NCBI GenBank assembly: GCA_049519595.1
Contig: JBEKQP010000188.1
Coordinates: 1 to 9,266 of the forward strand
Source: CAWBRT01 sp049519595
Lineage (GTDB): Bacteria > Acidobacteriota > Terriglobia > Terriglobales > Acidobacteriaceae
Direction: 5' to 3'
DNA length: 9,266 bases
The notes under the pieces are model-generated. The model was given only the letters and a program-made list of their open reading frames with translations. It ran no database searches and was not told the origin of the DNA. Positions within the stretch are counted from its first letter, which is position 1. Each line of letters begins with the position of its first letter. The translations under genes and the position numbers were made by a program. Positions 1 to 6,905 of the stretch are shown here, one piece after another.

Positions 1-11
1 GCGGTTTCAAA

Positions 12-90
12 CGGGCATATCCCGGAACCGGGCTCGATGAGGCCGGTCCCGACGACGGATTTTGCCGCCGCCAGGGTGGGGATATACCCG
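12..90 (-). repeat. Imperfect nested palindrome, possible structured RNA or REP-like element
   Basis: An outer pair of 12-nt arms (12-23 and 79-90) is complementary except at 16/86. It encloses an inner hairpin with 9-nt arms (23-31 and 43-51), complementary except at 26/48; position 23 can pair in only one of the two stems. Both exceptions read C-A or A-C on the plus strand and G-U on the minus strand, so an RNA copied from the minus strand could pair without mismatches. A smaller CGG/CCG stem (56-58 with 65-67) may add a second inner hairpin. There is no T-tract on either side, so a simple intrinsic terminator is unlikely. The element begins 13 bases after the stop codon of the small basic gene. 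It could be a 3'-UTR structure, a small RNA, or one copy of a dispersed palindromic repeat. Copy number cannot be judged from this window. Confidence 0.5.
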
Positions 91-103
91 TCGCGAATCC
101 GCT

Positions 104-268
104 TTAGCGCTTCGACTGGCCGCGAACCATCTTCTTCACTTTGCGTTTGGCCTCGCCGCGGGCATGGGTGCGTTTGGGTTTCGGTTTGGCCACTTCGGCC
201 TTCTTGCGCATAACGCGCTTTATCTTTTTGCGTTCAATCTTATCGGTAACTGCTTTTGTATTTGGCAT
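104..268 (-). CDS. Very basic 54-residue small protein, function unknown
   Basis: This 54-residue reading frame starts at ATG (266-268) and ends with TAA. An AGGA lies about six bases before the start, a good ribosome binding site. The product is dominated by lysine and arginine: 15 Lys and 8 Arg in 54 residues, against only four acidic residues. It has no cysteine, no hydrophobic segment and no recognisable enzymatic motif. The middle carries a KPKPKR run (28-33), and the C-terminus ends in QSKR. Such composition is typical of proteins that bind nucleic acid or the ribosome, but that is inference from charge alone. The gene lies 58 bases downstream of the helicase gene on the same strand and may be read with it. 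The main argument for coding is the start, the binding site and the composition. I do not recognise the family. Confidence 0.6.
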   Translation of the reverse strand: MPNTKAVTDKIERKKIKRVMRKKAEVAKPKPKRTHARGEAKRKVKKMVRGQSKR

Positions 269-326
269 TCCTCATCCTGACTGAAATTGAAATCCTGTCG
301 GTTACGCCGGTCCCCCGTGGGGAAAG

Positions 327-2990
327 CTACGCCTTTTGCAGTTGGGCGTATTTTTCAACCAGCTTTTTCAAACCGAAACGAGAAAATTGTACAGTAATCT
401 TCGCCTCTTCACCTTCTCCTTCGCGAAGATAGACGATTCCTTCGCCATATTTCGGGTGTCTGACGCGGTCGCCCTTGCGGAAGCCGCGCTTGCCTGTGGG
501 CTCTGTCGCGGCGATCTTCGGCAAGGAGAACCGCTTGCCGCGCGAGGCGAAAAACTCGGCAATGTTCTCGATTGAGTTATAAGTTTGTCCCTGGTAGGCA
601 GTCTTTCCGCCGCCCTGACCACCGCGCGAGCCTTTGTCCCAAACGGCGGATTGATCCTCATTCTCGTAATCATAGTGCGGCCCGGCGGAATCGTCCGAAT
701 AAGAACCGCTAAACTTTGTCTTTTGTCTTTGCCCGGGCGAACCCAGATCCTCCAGCAGCTCCGCCGGAATCTCCTCCAGGAACCGCGAAGGCGTCGTCGG
801 CTCGGCCGACTCGGTTGCGTAGCGTCGGCGGAAGCGCGCCCGCGAAAGCACCAAGGTATCCATGGCGCGCGTCATGCCCACGTAGCAAAGGCGGCGCTCC
901 TCCTCGATGTCATCTGGGGCCAGCAGCGTGCGCGAGTGCGGGAACAATCCCTCTTCCATTCCGACGAGAAACACCATCGGAAACTCCAAACCCTTGGCAG
1001 CGTGCAGAGTCATAAGCGTGATCTGCTGCGCGGCATCGAACTGGTCGGCATCACTCACCAGTGCCGCGTGGTCGAGAAAATCGCCCACACTCTCGCCTCG
1101 GTCGCGCGAATCGAGGGCGGCATTGATCAGTTCGCGCAGGTTTTCCATGCGCTGCTCGGCATCCGGCGTGTCCTCCTGCTCGAGAAAACGCATGTATCCG
1201 GTGCGGTCGAGAAGAAACTTGAGGAGTTCGGCAGTGCTCGCCTGCGAGTCAGATTGCGAAGGCGCGAGGCTGGTGTCTTCTTCGCCTTGCTGTTGTTCGG
1301 CGTCGCCCGGCGAATCCGCTGCCGTGTCTGCCACGGCTTCCTCAAACATCTCGGGGGCAAATGTAATGTCGGAGCCGAACTCCAGCCCGTGCTGGTCGCC
1401 GGGCTCGGGCTCCGGTTCGGGGACTCGAATCGCCGCCGGAACAGGCGCGGCATTCACTTCCGCGTCGCCGCGCGCGCTTTCGGCAAGCCGCTCGACATAG
1501 GTCCCGCTCATCATGGCCCGGGCGTCTTCGATGATGTCTCGGAAGTTCTTCAGAGCGGCCGTGGCACGCTGTGGCAGCAGCTTGCGTCTGATCGCCTCCG
1601 CGACGGCGTCCCACAGCGAGATGCCGGTCTCCAGCGCAATGCGCTCCACGGTTTCCATGGTGGTCTTGCCGATGCCGCGCGTCGGAGTGTTGATCACGCG
1701 CATCAGCGCCACCGAATCTGCCGGGTTGAGGATGAGTTTCAGGTAGGAGATCATGTCCTTGATCTCCGCCCGGTCGTAAAACGAGAAGCCGCCCACCACG
1801 TGGTAGCTGAGTCCGTAGCGGCGTAGTGCTTCTTCAAACAGGCGCGACTGCGAGTTGGTCCGGTAGAGCACGGCCGCCCGCCCGCTCGCGCCCTCCGCGA
1901 CGCGTTTCTGCATGTACTTGGAGATGAAGTCGGCGGCGAACAGCGCTTCGTTTTCGCCGTCAGGGGCCTCGTAATAACCGATCCGGGCGCCGCCCTGCCG
2001 CGAGGTCCATAGCCGCTTGCCCTTGCGCTTAATGTTGTTGGCCACCACCGCCGAGGCTGCCTGCAAAATGTTTTCCGTGGAGCGGTAGTTCTGCTCCAGG
2101 CGGATGATCTTCGCTTCCGGGAAGTCCTGCTCGAACTCGAGAATGTTGCGGATGTCGGCGCCACGCCATGAGTAGATCGACTGGTCCTCGTCGCCCACAG
2201 CGCAAACATTGTGACGTTCGCCGGCCAGCAGGCGCATGATCTCGTATTGCGGACGATTCGTGTCCTGGTACTCGTCCACCAACAGGAAATGCCAGCGGCG
2301 CTGATATTTGGCGCGCACGTCACCCACGCCCTTTAGCAGACGCTGCGCCTCCAGCAGCAGATCGTCGAAATCGAGCGCGTTCGCCTTGAGCAGCTCCTGA
2401 CGATAAATCTTATAAACCTGCGCAACCTTTTCGGTCTTGGGATCGGCCGAGCTCAGGTAATAATCCTGCGGGTCAAGCATGTGGTTCTTGGCCCACGAGA
2501 TGTGCGAAAGAATTGTGCGCGGGGTCAGCTTTTTGTCGTCCAGCCCGAGACGTCGAACCGCCGCCTTGACGAGCATTTCCTGGTCTTTTTCGTCGTAGAT
2601 AACGAAATCCTTATGCACGCCCTGTCCGGTGCCAGGTTCCCCGCCGGGCACCGAAGCTGCTCCTGTTGGGGTGGTCAGCAGGGCTTCGATATCACGCCGC
2701 AGGATGCGCACGCAAAGCGAATGAAAGGTCGAGATCAGAGGCTTGGCGAACGTCGAGTGTCCAACCAATTGCTCGACCCGCTCGGCCATCTCGCTGGCCG
2801 CCTTGTTGGTGAAGGTAACGGCAAGAATCGAATCCGGCGCGATGCCGACGCTCTCAATGAGGTGCGCGATGCGGTAGGTGATGACGCGCGTCTTGCCGCT
2901 GCCGGCTCCGGCCAGAATCAACACTGGGCCTTCAACCGTCTCAACCGCCTGGCGCTGCTCTGGATTCAGTTTGTCGAGAAGATGCTGCAA
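327..2990 (-). CDS. pcrA: UvrD/PcrA-family superfamily 1 DNA helicase
   Basis: ATP-dependent 3'-5' DNA helicase expected to act in repair, removal of recombinase filaments and conflicts with RNA polymerase. All superfamily 1A motifs are visible in the 887 residues: Q motif LNPEQRQAV (8-16), Walker A AGAGSGKT (27-34), Ia TFTNKAASEM (59-68), Ib STFHSLCVRILR (87-98), Walker B VDEYQDTN (238-245), III GDEDQSIYSWRGAD (266-279), IV QNYRSTENI (300-308), V TLHAAKGLEF (661-670) and VI YVGMTRA (703-709). The last 50 residues form the PcrA-type C-terminal module (FRKGDRVRHPKYGEGIV, 837-853), which in PcrA contacts RNA polymerase. The protein is longer than Gram-positive PcrA (about 720-740) because of an acidic, Pro/Glu-rich insert near 506-590, a Gly/Pro loop near 104-127 and a low-complexity linker at 740-835. 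The start is TTG, chosen because the following residues open the Q motif. No upstream in-frame ATG or strong binding site is seen. DUF971 lies 105 bases upstream on the same strand. Confidence 0.95.
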   Translation of the reverse strand: MQHLLDKLNPEQRQAVETVEGPVLILAGAGSGKTRVITYRIAHLIESVGIAPDSILAVTFTNKAASEMAERVEQLVGHSTFAKPLISTFHSLCVRILRRDIEALLTTPTGAASVPGGEPGTGQGVHKDFVIYDEKDQEMLVKAAVRRLGLDDKKLTPRTILSHISWAKNHMLDPQDYYLSSADPKTEKVAQVYKIYRQELLKANALDFDDLLLEAQRLLKGVGDVRAKYQRRWHFLLVDEYQDTNRPQYEIMRLLAGERHNVCAVGDEDQSIYSWRGADIRNILEFEQDFPEAKIIRLEQNYRSTENILQAASAVVANNIKRKGKRLWTSRQGGARIGYYEAPDGENEALFAADFISKYMQKRVAEGASGRAAVLYRTNSQSRLFEEALRRYGLSYHVVGGFSFYDRAEIKDMISYLKLILNPADSVALMRVINTPTRGIGKTTMETVERIALETGISLWDAVAEAIRRKLLPQRATAALKNFRDIIEDARAMMSGTYVERLAESARGDAEVNAAPVPAAIRVPEPEPEPGDQHGLEFGSDITFAPEMFEEAVADTAADSPGDAEQQQGEEDTSLAPSQSDSQASTAELLKFLLDRTGYMRFLEQEDTPDAEQRMENLRELINAALDSRDRGESVGDFLDHAALVSDADQFDAAQQITLMTLHAAKGLEFPMVFLVGMEEGLFPHSRTLLAPDDIEEERRLCYVGMTRAMDTLVLSRARFRRRYATESAEPTTPSRFLEEIPAELLEDLGSPGQRQKTKFSGSYSDDSAGPHYDYENEDQSAVWDKGSRGGQGGGKTAYQGQTYNSIENIAEFFASRGKRFSLPKIAATEPTGKRGFRKGDRVRHPKYGEGIVYLREGEGEEAKITVQFSRFGLKKLVEKYAQLQKA

Positions 2991-3095
2991 ATGGGATCGC
3001 CGTGAATTCTGTTCCGTTTTTAGATTACAAGGTAGAGGCGGTAGTCGCCAGCGTCATTGCGAACCGGATGGCTGCTCAGAATGGGGTACACCGCA

Positions 3096-3512
3096 TCAGT
3101 TCGGTTTGCGGCTGTCGTGCTCGGCCATATCATCGGCCAGCCCGCCGGTCGATTCGCGCTTCATTTTGCATTCCGGACACGGGCAAATCTGGCGCAGATA
3201 AGTCCAGGTATAAATGCCATGCTCGTGACCGTCGTTCCATACGAATCGCATCGCATATCTGCCAATCGGAGTCACGTCGGTCGGACGCGCCAGGGCCTTG
3301 AACATCGGCAACTGTCCGGCGACGGGCTTTAGCGGATCACCCGGGTAGCGGCCGTCCTTGGTGCGCTCTTCGTTGCACAGCGCACAGGGGCAGGCATCGC
3401 GCAGGTAAGTGAACGGGTAGGAGCTGCGATGGCCATCCTTCCACTCGATTTCCATGCCTGTACCGGCAGTCTTGTTCACCTTTACGGATTTTGGATCATC
3501 TGCGAGAGACAT
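3096..3512 (-). CDS. DUF971 (GBBH-like N-terminal domain) protein
   Basis: A 138-residue protein matching the DUF971 family, the domain also found at the N-terminus of gamma-butyrobetaine hydroxylases and fused to some Mrp/ApbC proteins. Family hallmarks seen are WKDGH (24-28), TYLRDACPCALC (35-46), the IGRYAMRFVWNDGH block (83-96) and GIYTWTYLRQICPCPEC (99-115). Six cysteines form two CxCxxC clusters, C41/C43/C46 and C110/C112/C115, which look like metal-binding sites; zinc is the likely metal by analogy with the hydroxylase domain. The two halves resemble each other (see findings). There is no signal peptide or membrane segment, so it should be cytosolic. The biochemical role of stand-alone DUF971 proteins is not known; links with iron-sulfur or cofactor work are inference. 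The start ATG follows an AAGG with short spacing. It faces away from rpmB across a 259-bp divergent region and is probably transcribed toward pcrA. Confidence 0.88.
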   Translation of the reverse strand: MSLADDPKSVKVNKTAGTGMEIEWKDGHRSSYPFTYLRDACPCALCNEERTKDGRYPGDPLKPVAGQLPMFKALARPTDVTPIGRYAMRFVWNDGHEHGIYTWTYLRQICPCPECKMKRESTGGLADDMAEHDSRKPN

Positions 3513-3584
3513 GACCTTAGTATCGCATAGTGAACCAGCGGGCTCGCTCTGAACTCACCTTCATCTGCCGGTCGCACACCCGTT

Positions 3585-3651
3585 CCGTTTGCCCTCCGCG
3601 TCCCGCTTCCGCTACAATGATTCTTTGGCTGCCAGCCGTTTTGCCCTCCGC
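3585..3651 (+). repeat. 15/16-bp direct repeat in the rpmB leader and promoter
   Basis: CCGTTTGCCCTCCGC at 3585-3599 recurs as CCGTTTTGCCCTCCGC at 3636-3651, the same sequence with one extra T. The upstream copy overlaps the proposed -35 hexamer of the rpmB promoter, and the downstream copy lies in the transcribed leader. The bases that follow (CGCTACAAT near 3610-3618, CGCTACGAG at 3649-3657) are also similar. It may be a small duplication or a pair of regulator sites. Confidence 0.4.
3589..3618 (+). promoter_or_regulatory. Probable sigma-70 promoter for rpmB
   Basis: TTGCCC (3589-3594) and TACAAT (3613-3618) are separated by 18 bases. The -10 hexamer matches the housekeeping consensus at five of six positions and the -35 starts with TTG. 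Transcription would begin near 3625, giving a leader of about 147 bases before the L28 start codon. This is long enough to hold post-transcriptional control, although I could not identify a known leader structure in it. Confidence 0.5.
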
Positions 3652-3771
3652 TACGAGTATGGCGAGAAGATACGGCTGTTTGTCCATCCCAGCGGCCTTT
3701 TTGGCGCGGGGACTTCGGCGAGACTGGCTACGGTCAGGACGCATTATTCCATCAAAGTTCTGGAGCGATCA

Positions 3772-3963
3772 ATGTCACGGGTTTGTGAAGTCTGCGGCAA
3801 AGGCCCGCAATTTGGCAACAACGTCTCGCACGCGCACAACATCACCAAGCGCCGCTGGAATGTGAATCTACATCCGGTGAAGGCCAAGGTACTGGGCGGC
3901 AACAGCAAGAAAATGCGCGTCTGCACCAGCTGCCTGCGCTCGGGCAAGGTCACAAAGGCGTAA
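3772..3963 (+). CDS. rpmB: 50S ribosomal protein L28 (bL28), zinc-binding C+ form
   Basis: A 63-residue protein with the L28 signature: MSRVCEVCGKGPQFGNNVSH followed by AHNITKRRW, then NLHPVKA and a C-terminal RVCTSC. L28 is a structural component of the large ribosomal subunit and is needed late in its assembly. Two CxxC pairs, C5/C8 and C51/C54, mark the zinc-coordinating C+ paralogue rather than the C- form used when zinc is scarce. The start is the ATG preceded by GGAG at a six-base gap. The reading frame stays open upstream to about 3589, but residues before this methionine do not belong to L28. The gene stands alone on the plus strand between two minus-strand units, as is common for rpmB. 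No intrinsic terminator with a T-tract follows it, but a perfect dyad lies 48 bases after the stop. Confidence 0.96.
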   Translation: MSRVCEVCGKGPQFGNNVSHAHNITKRRWNVNLHPVKAKVLGGNSKKMRVCTSCLRSGKVTKA

Positions 3964-4010
3964 TTGTCGATCTAGCTGTGTCCCTGGGGGCTCTTTCTCC
4001 CGGACGTGGA

Positions 4011-4031
4011 CAGTTCCGTCCCACGGAACTG
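4011..4031. other. Perfect 9-bp inverted repeat in a convergent gap
   Basis: CAGTTCCGT (4011-4019) and ACGGAACTG (4023-4031) are exact reverse complements around a CCC loop. The dyad lies between the end of rpmB and the end of the minus-strand zinc-ribbon gene, where a shared terminator would be expected. Neither strand has a T-tract after it, so it is not a canonical intrinsic terminator. It could act as a 3'-end protecting hairpin, or bind a protein. Confidence 0.45.
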
Positions 4032-4103
4032 CGCGCAATATTCGACCTCGAAAACCTATTATGGCTGGCTTTTATTGTCGTCAACCGGTCGCAGGAGTCC
4101 GGT

Positions 4104-4283
4104 CTAATGCCGGGCACCGCTCGGGTGGCTTTTGTGAAACCAGAGCGGCCGGAAGAATCGACTCTCGCACGCATGACAACGATACGGTCGCATGAGCGTG
4201 ATGAACGTTAGCACTTTCTCATGGAATGCACGTCTGGACCTTCTTACCTGGCCACATCCGCAATACGGGCAAACAGACGCCAT
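4104..4283 (-). CDS. Small zinc-ribbon protein
   Basis: A 59-residue protein with a two-knuckle zinc-ribbon layout: C5-x2-C8 and C36-x2-C39, with an extra C10, separated by a strongly basic segment (VRRSRRAF, 13-20) and a short hydrophobic stretch (VLTFITL, 24-30). After the second knuckle comes ESRFFRPLW. This CPYCG ... RPYRCHAC ... RFF pattern is one I associate with short, uncharacterised zinc-ribbon proteins of Acidobacteriota. The frame is open further upstream, but the ATG at 4281-4283 is chosen because GGAGAG lies just before it, an excellent ribosome binding site, and because the first knuckle begins five residues later. The gene follows lptD on the same strand after 138 bases and may share its transcript or have its own promoter. 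Its role is unknown; nucleic-acid binding is possible from the basic charge. Confidence 0.75.
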   Translation of the reverse strand: MASVCPYCGCGQVRRSRRAFHEKVLTFITLMRPYRCHACESRFFRPLWFHKSHPSGARH

Positions 4284-4421
4284 GTTCTCTCCGAGTGCGG
4301 GCAGCATGTCACAAAAAGAACGGGTGCGCAAGAGTACCCTGTCTTCTTAATTGAAGGACGTGACTTTAGTCGAGGGCTAGCTGTCGTTCATCCTGCATCA
4401 GTCCTGTTTTTCCCCAGCCTG

Positions 4422-6905
4422 TTAGAACAGCCGCTCCTGCCGGCGCATATTGCCGAACGTTCCTATGTTGGCCAGGGTTAGGGCGAAGCGGAACTCGTTC
4501 TCGTTGCGGATCGATCCGATGGTAGTTGAGCCAAGCTGGAAGCGGCGGTATTCGAAGCTTAAACCACAGCAGTCCCAGTTGTAGCTGGTCTGCGCGGCTG
4601 CAAACTGCAAGTAGTTGAAGTGTTGGTCGTATCCGATGCTGGCGCCGGCGCTTGGCCCCTGCTTGTTGGGATGGCCATAGCCGACAAGGATGCGGTACTG
4701 ATTGAAATCCGGCGGTGGGATGACCCCGGAAGAATCAGGTGTAAGAATGCCCGTCTCGCGGAAGAACACGTGGCTTCCGCCGACGAAGATGTCTCCGATC
4801 CGGTAATCGATGAATGCGGTGCTGGCATTGATCTCTCCCAATCGGTTGTCGTAATCGATCTCCCATTGAACATCAGTGTTGGCCGTCGGTTGCAAGCGGA
4901 GCTTGGAGACGATTGGAGACCAGTTTCTGGGTCCGGTAAGGAACGCGAAGCCGGTAAATTCGGCGCTGCTGGTCACCACGTTGCGTTGTCCGGCGATGAT
5001 CGCGTTTCCGAAGGTGGGGTCGAAGAAGTACTGCTGCTTGATCTCCCAGGTGAGCAGTTCGCGAGTTACCGATCCCTGATCCTCGCACTTGGGCACTACG
5101 ATGGCTGTGCCGGGCAGCGGTTCCACAGGGGTCCCCCTCAACACCCCAGGTTTGAAGACCGGTCGCTGCGGCTGACAGCCTGCCTCCCCTTTGGGCAGAG
5201 TTCGCTTGCCGTAAATGCGATTGATCACGCCGAACTCAAGCTCGTTGGTGTCGCTGAGAATGTCGCGATAATCGAATCGGATGACATTCTGGAAGTTATC
5301 CATGCCGGCCACCCGGTTGTAAGTGAGATGCGGTTCGATGACATGCTTGATCTGGCGTCCCAGCACTTTTTGGTCGAACACGCGCGACAGCGCGGGCGGG
5401 CGGAGATCAAGCGAGATTTCGAAGTCGCGCCGGTTCAAAGTTCGATCAACAGGACTTCCGAGTCCGCCGATTGATGTGGGCTCCATCTGCTGGGTGTAGA
5501 ACGTATCGCGAACCGCAATCTCAGGCAGAAATCCCCAGCCGGCAAAGTGAAGAGGAAGCGTGGCCCTGGGACGCACGTCAAAGCGGCCGACCATGGTGTC
5601 GGTTTCAAAACCGGGCTCCGTCCGGGAAACGCCTTCCGCGCTGGAATCGAATCCCCACGTTAAAGGGGTCGATGGCACAGCACGGTCGACCGTGGAAAAT
5701 CCGAATGAAGGCGTGTGCAGAATCTTGATTTCATCCCCACTGTTAACGCTCTGGAAATTCTGGTAGCGCGCGGCAAGCACGCCAAACGAATAGCCATTGA
5801 AGTTGTTGGAGAGAAAGGCGTTGGAGTGTACCTCGGAGTCGATGGCCTGGGTAAACGTGGGCGACCACGACAGCCGGAAGAGAAACGAGCTGAGATAGTC
5901 GAGGCTGGTCACGCCCCGCCAGCCGCCATGCAGCCACTCTCCGTTGAGCCTTACGTCTTCTCCACTTTGGTCCTGGCCGGTGATAGGGGCGCCACGATCG
6001 AGCACGCCGAAGTAGTGCAGGTCCAGCGAACTGTTCTCCGAGGGTCGGGTGCGAAGCTCGCTCGTCTGTTCCCAGCCGCGTTTGGAATAATACTCCGCGC
6101 CGACGGTGAGGTCGGTACTGCGATTGATAGCCCAGTAAAAGGAGTCGCCCAGGACGAAGCCCTTGGTGTTTGACTCGCCAAACAACGGCAGCAGAAAGCC
6201 GCTTTGCCGCCCGAGATTTTCAACCGAATGAGTCACGAACGGAAAGAAGAAAATGGGAAGCCCAAACAGTCGGAAGTCGCTGTGGTACATCTTCGCTTCG
6301 GCTCCGGCGACCACATCGATTTTGCGGGCATCGAAAGTCCATTTGGGATGGGGTAGAGCACAGGAGGTAATGGTCCCGTGGTACACAATGTAACGTTCGC
6401 CGATTTTATCGACCCTTCGGCCGGTGAGCATGAACGGGTTGGTGGTGGTCAGCACCGCGCTGCGGCCGCGATAAACTGCGCCAATGACGCCGATGACGTC
6501 GTAAAAGACTCCCGATTCGCTTTTGAAGTTGTAGTGGCCGTGGGTGGCCGTGAGATGCTCGTCCCGCATCCCGCCATCAAAAGTGACTCCTCCTTCGGCT
6601 TCCGCATCGCCCGTATCGGAGTTGTAAGTGACGTTTTCGGCGCGCATCGTGTCGCGGCGGTAGGTGATCTCGACGTCCCCCCGGAGCTTATAGACGTCGC
6701 CTACCTTCTCCTGCTCCCGTGCCCGTATGACGACCTCGTCTGACGGAATGGCGGTGGAGGTGGTAATGCGGCTTAAGGATGGAGATTTCTGCTTGTCGGC
6801 GTCCCCGGCGGAAACCGGTGGCAACTGGCTGGTTACTAGCGGAGTGAGCAGAATCAGATGACTTACGACCGCCAGTGTGATAATCAATCGGATGCGAGAA
6901 GTCAT
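4422..6905 (-). CDS. lptD: LPS-assembly protein LptD (OstA/Imp)
   Basis: Outer-membrane beta-barrel that, with lipoprotein LptE, inserts lipopolysaccharide into the outer leaflet. The 827-residue product (E. coli LptD is 784) begins with a signal peptide: basic start MTSRIR, a hydrophobic core at about 7-24, and probable cleavage near 26-33. An OstA/LptA-like jellyroll follows (about 54-180; LRGDVEITYRRDTMRAENV at 74-92), then the barrel, with LFGLPIFFFPF (213-223) at the junction and a final phenylalanine expected for barrel assembly. Cysteines are C182, C577, C607 and the adjacent pair C779/C780 (NWDCCGLSFEYR), the conserved pair that forms disulfides with the N-terminal part in E. coli. 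The frame extends 24 residues further upstream to an ATG at 6975-6977, but the later ATG places the signal peptide at the N-terminus and is preferred. Binding-site support is weak for both. The next gene downstream is the zinc-ribbon protein. Confidence 0.93.
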   Translation of the reverse strand: MTSRIRLIITLAVVSHLILLTPLVTSQLPPVSAGDADKQKSPSLSRITTSTAIPSDEVVIRAREQEKVGDVYKLRGDVEITYRRDTMRAENVTYNSDTGDAEAEGGVTFDGGMRDEHLTATHGHYNFKSESGVFYDVIGVIGAVYRGRSAVLTTTNPFMLTGRRVDKIGERYIVYHGTITSCALPHPKWTFDARKIDVVAGAEAKMYHSDFRLFGLPIFFFPFVTHSVENLGRQSGFLLPLFGESNTKGFVLGDSFYWAINRSTDLTVGAEYYSKRGWEQTSELRTRPSENSSLDLHYFGVLDRGAPITGQDQSGEDVRLNGEWLHGGWRGVTSLDYLSSFLFRLSWSPTFTQAIDSEVHSNAFLSNNFNGYSFGVLAARYQNFQSVNSGDEIKILHTPSFGFSTVDRAVPSTPLTWGFDSSAEGVSRTEPGFETDTMVGRFDVRPRATLPLHFAGWGFLPEIAVRDTFYTQQMEPTSIGGLGSPVDRTLNRRDFEISLDLRPPALSRVFDQKVLGRQIKHVIEPHLTYNRVAGMDNFQNVIRFDYRDILSDTNELEFGVINRIYGKRTLPKGEAGCQPQRPVFKPGVLRGTPVEPLPGTAIVVPKCEDQGSVTRELLTWEIKQQYFFDPTFGNAIIAGQRNVVTSSAEFTGFAFLTGPRNWSPIVSKLRLQPTANTDVQWEIDYDNRLGEINASTAFIDYRIGDIFVGGSHVFFRETGILTPDSSGVIPPPDFNQYRILVGYGHPNKQGPSAGASIGYDQHFNYLQFAAAQTSYNWDCCGLSFEYRRFQLGSTTIGSIRNENEFRFALTLANIGTFGNMRRQERLF

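Noticed and set aside
1..210. A partial plus-strand coding frame entering from the left edge
   Set aside because: It is open to 210, but it runs across the palindrome and then antisense to the small basic gene, where its product becomes Trp/Arg/Cys-rich without pattern.
301..326. Short TCCCC/GGGGGA hairpin after the pcrA stop as a terminator
   Set aside because: The stem is only about five base pairs and has no T-tract; the next gene on the strand is 58 bases away and probably co-transcribed.
585..1826. A 413-codon open frame on the plus strand opposite pcrA
   Set aside because: It is antisense to a fully supported helicase; its product is Arg/His-rich low complexity with no motif, as expected from a GC-rich coding strand read backwards.
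3589..3771. N-terminal extension of L28 in the same frame
   Set aside because: The residues do not belong to the L28 family, the proposed promoter lies inside this stretch, and GGAG precedes the internal ATG.
3978..4211. A 77-codon plus-strand frame after rpmB
   Set aside because: It overlaps the zinc-ribbon gene on the opposite strand, which has better evidence (zinc ligands and Shine-Dalgarno).
4620..5474. A 284-codon plus-strand frame opposite lptD
   Set aside because: Antisense shadow of the LptD barrel; no domain and no ribosome binding site.
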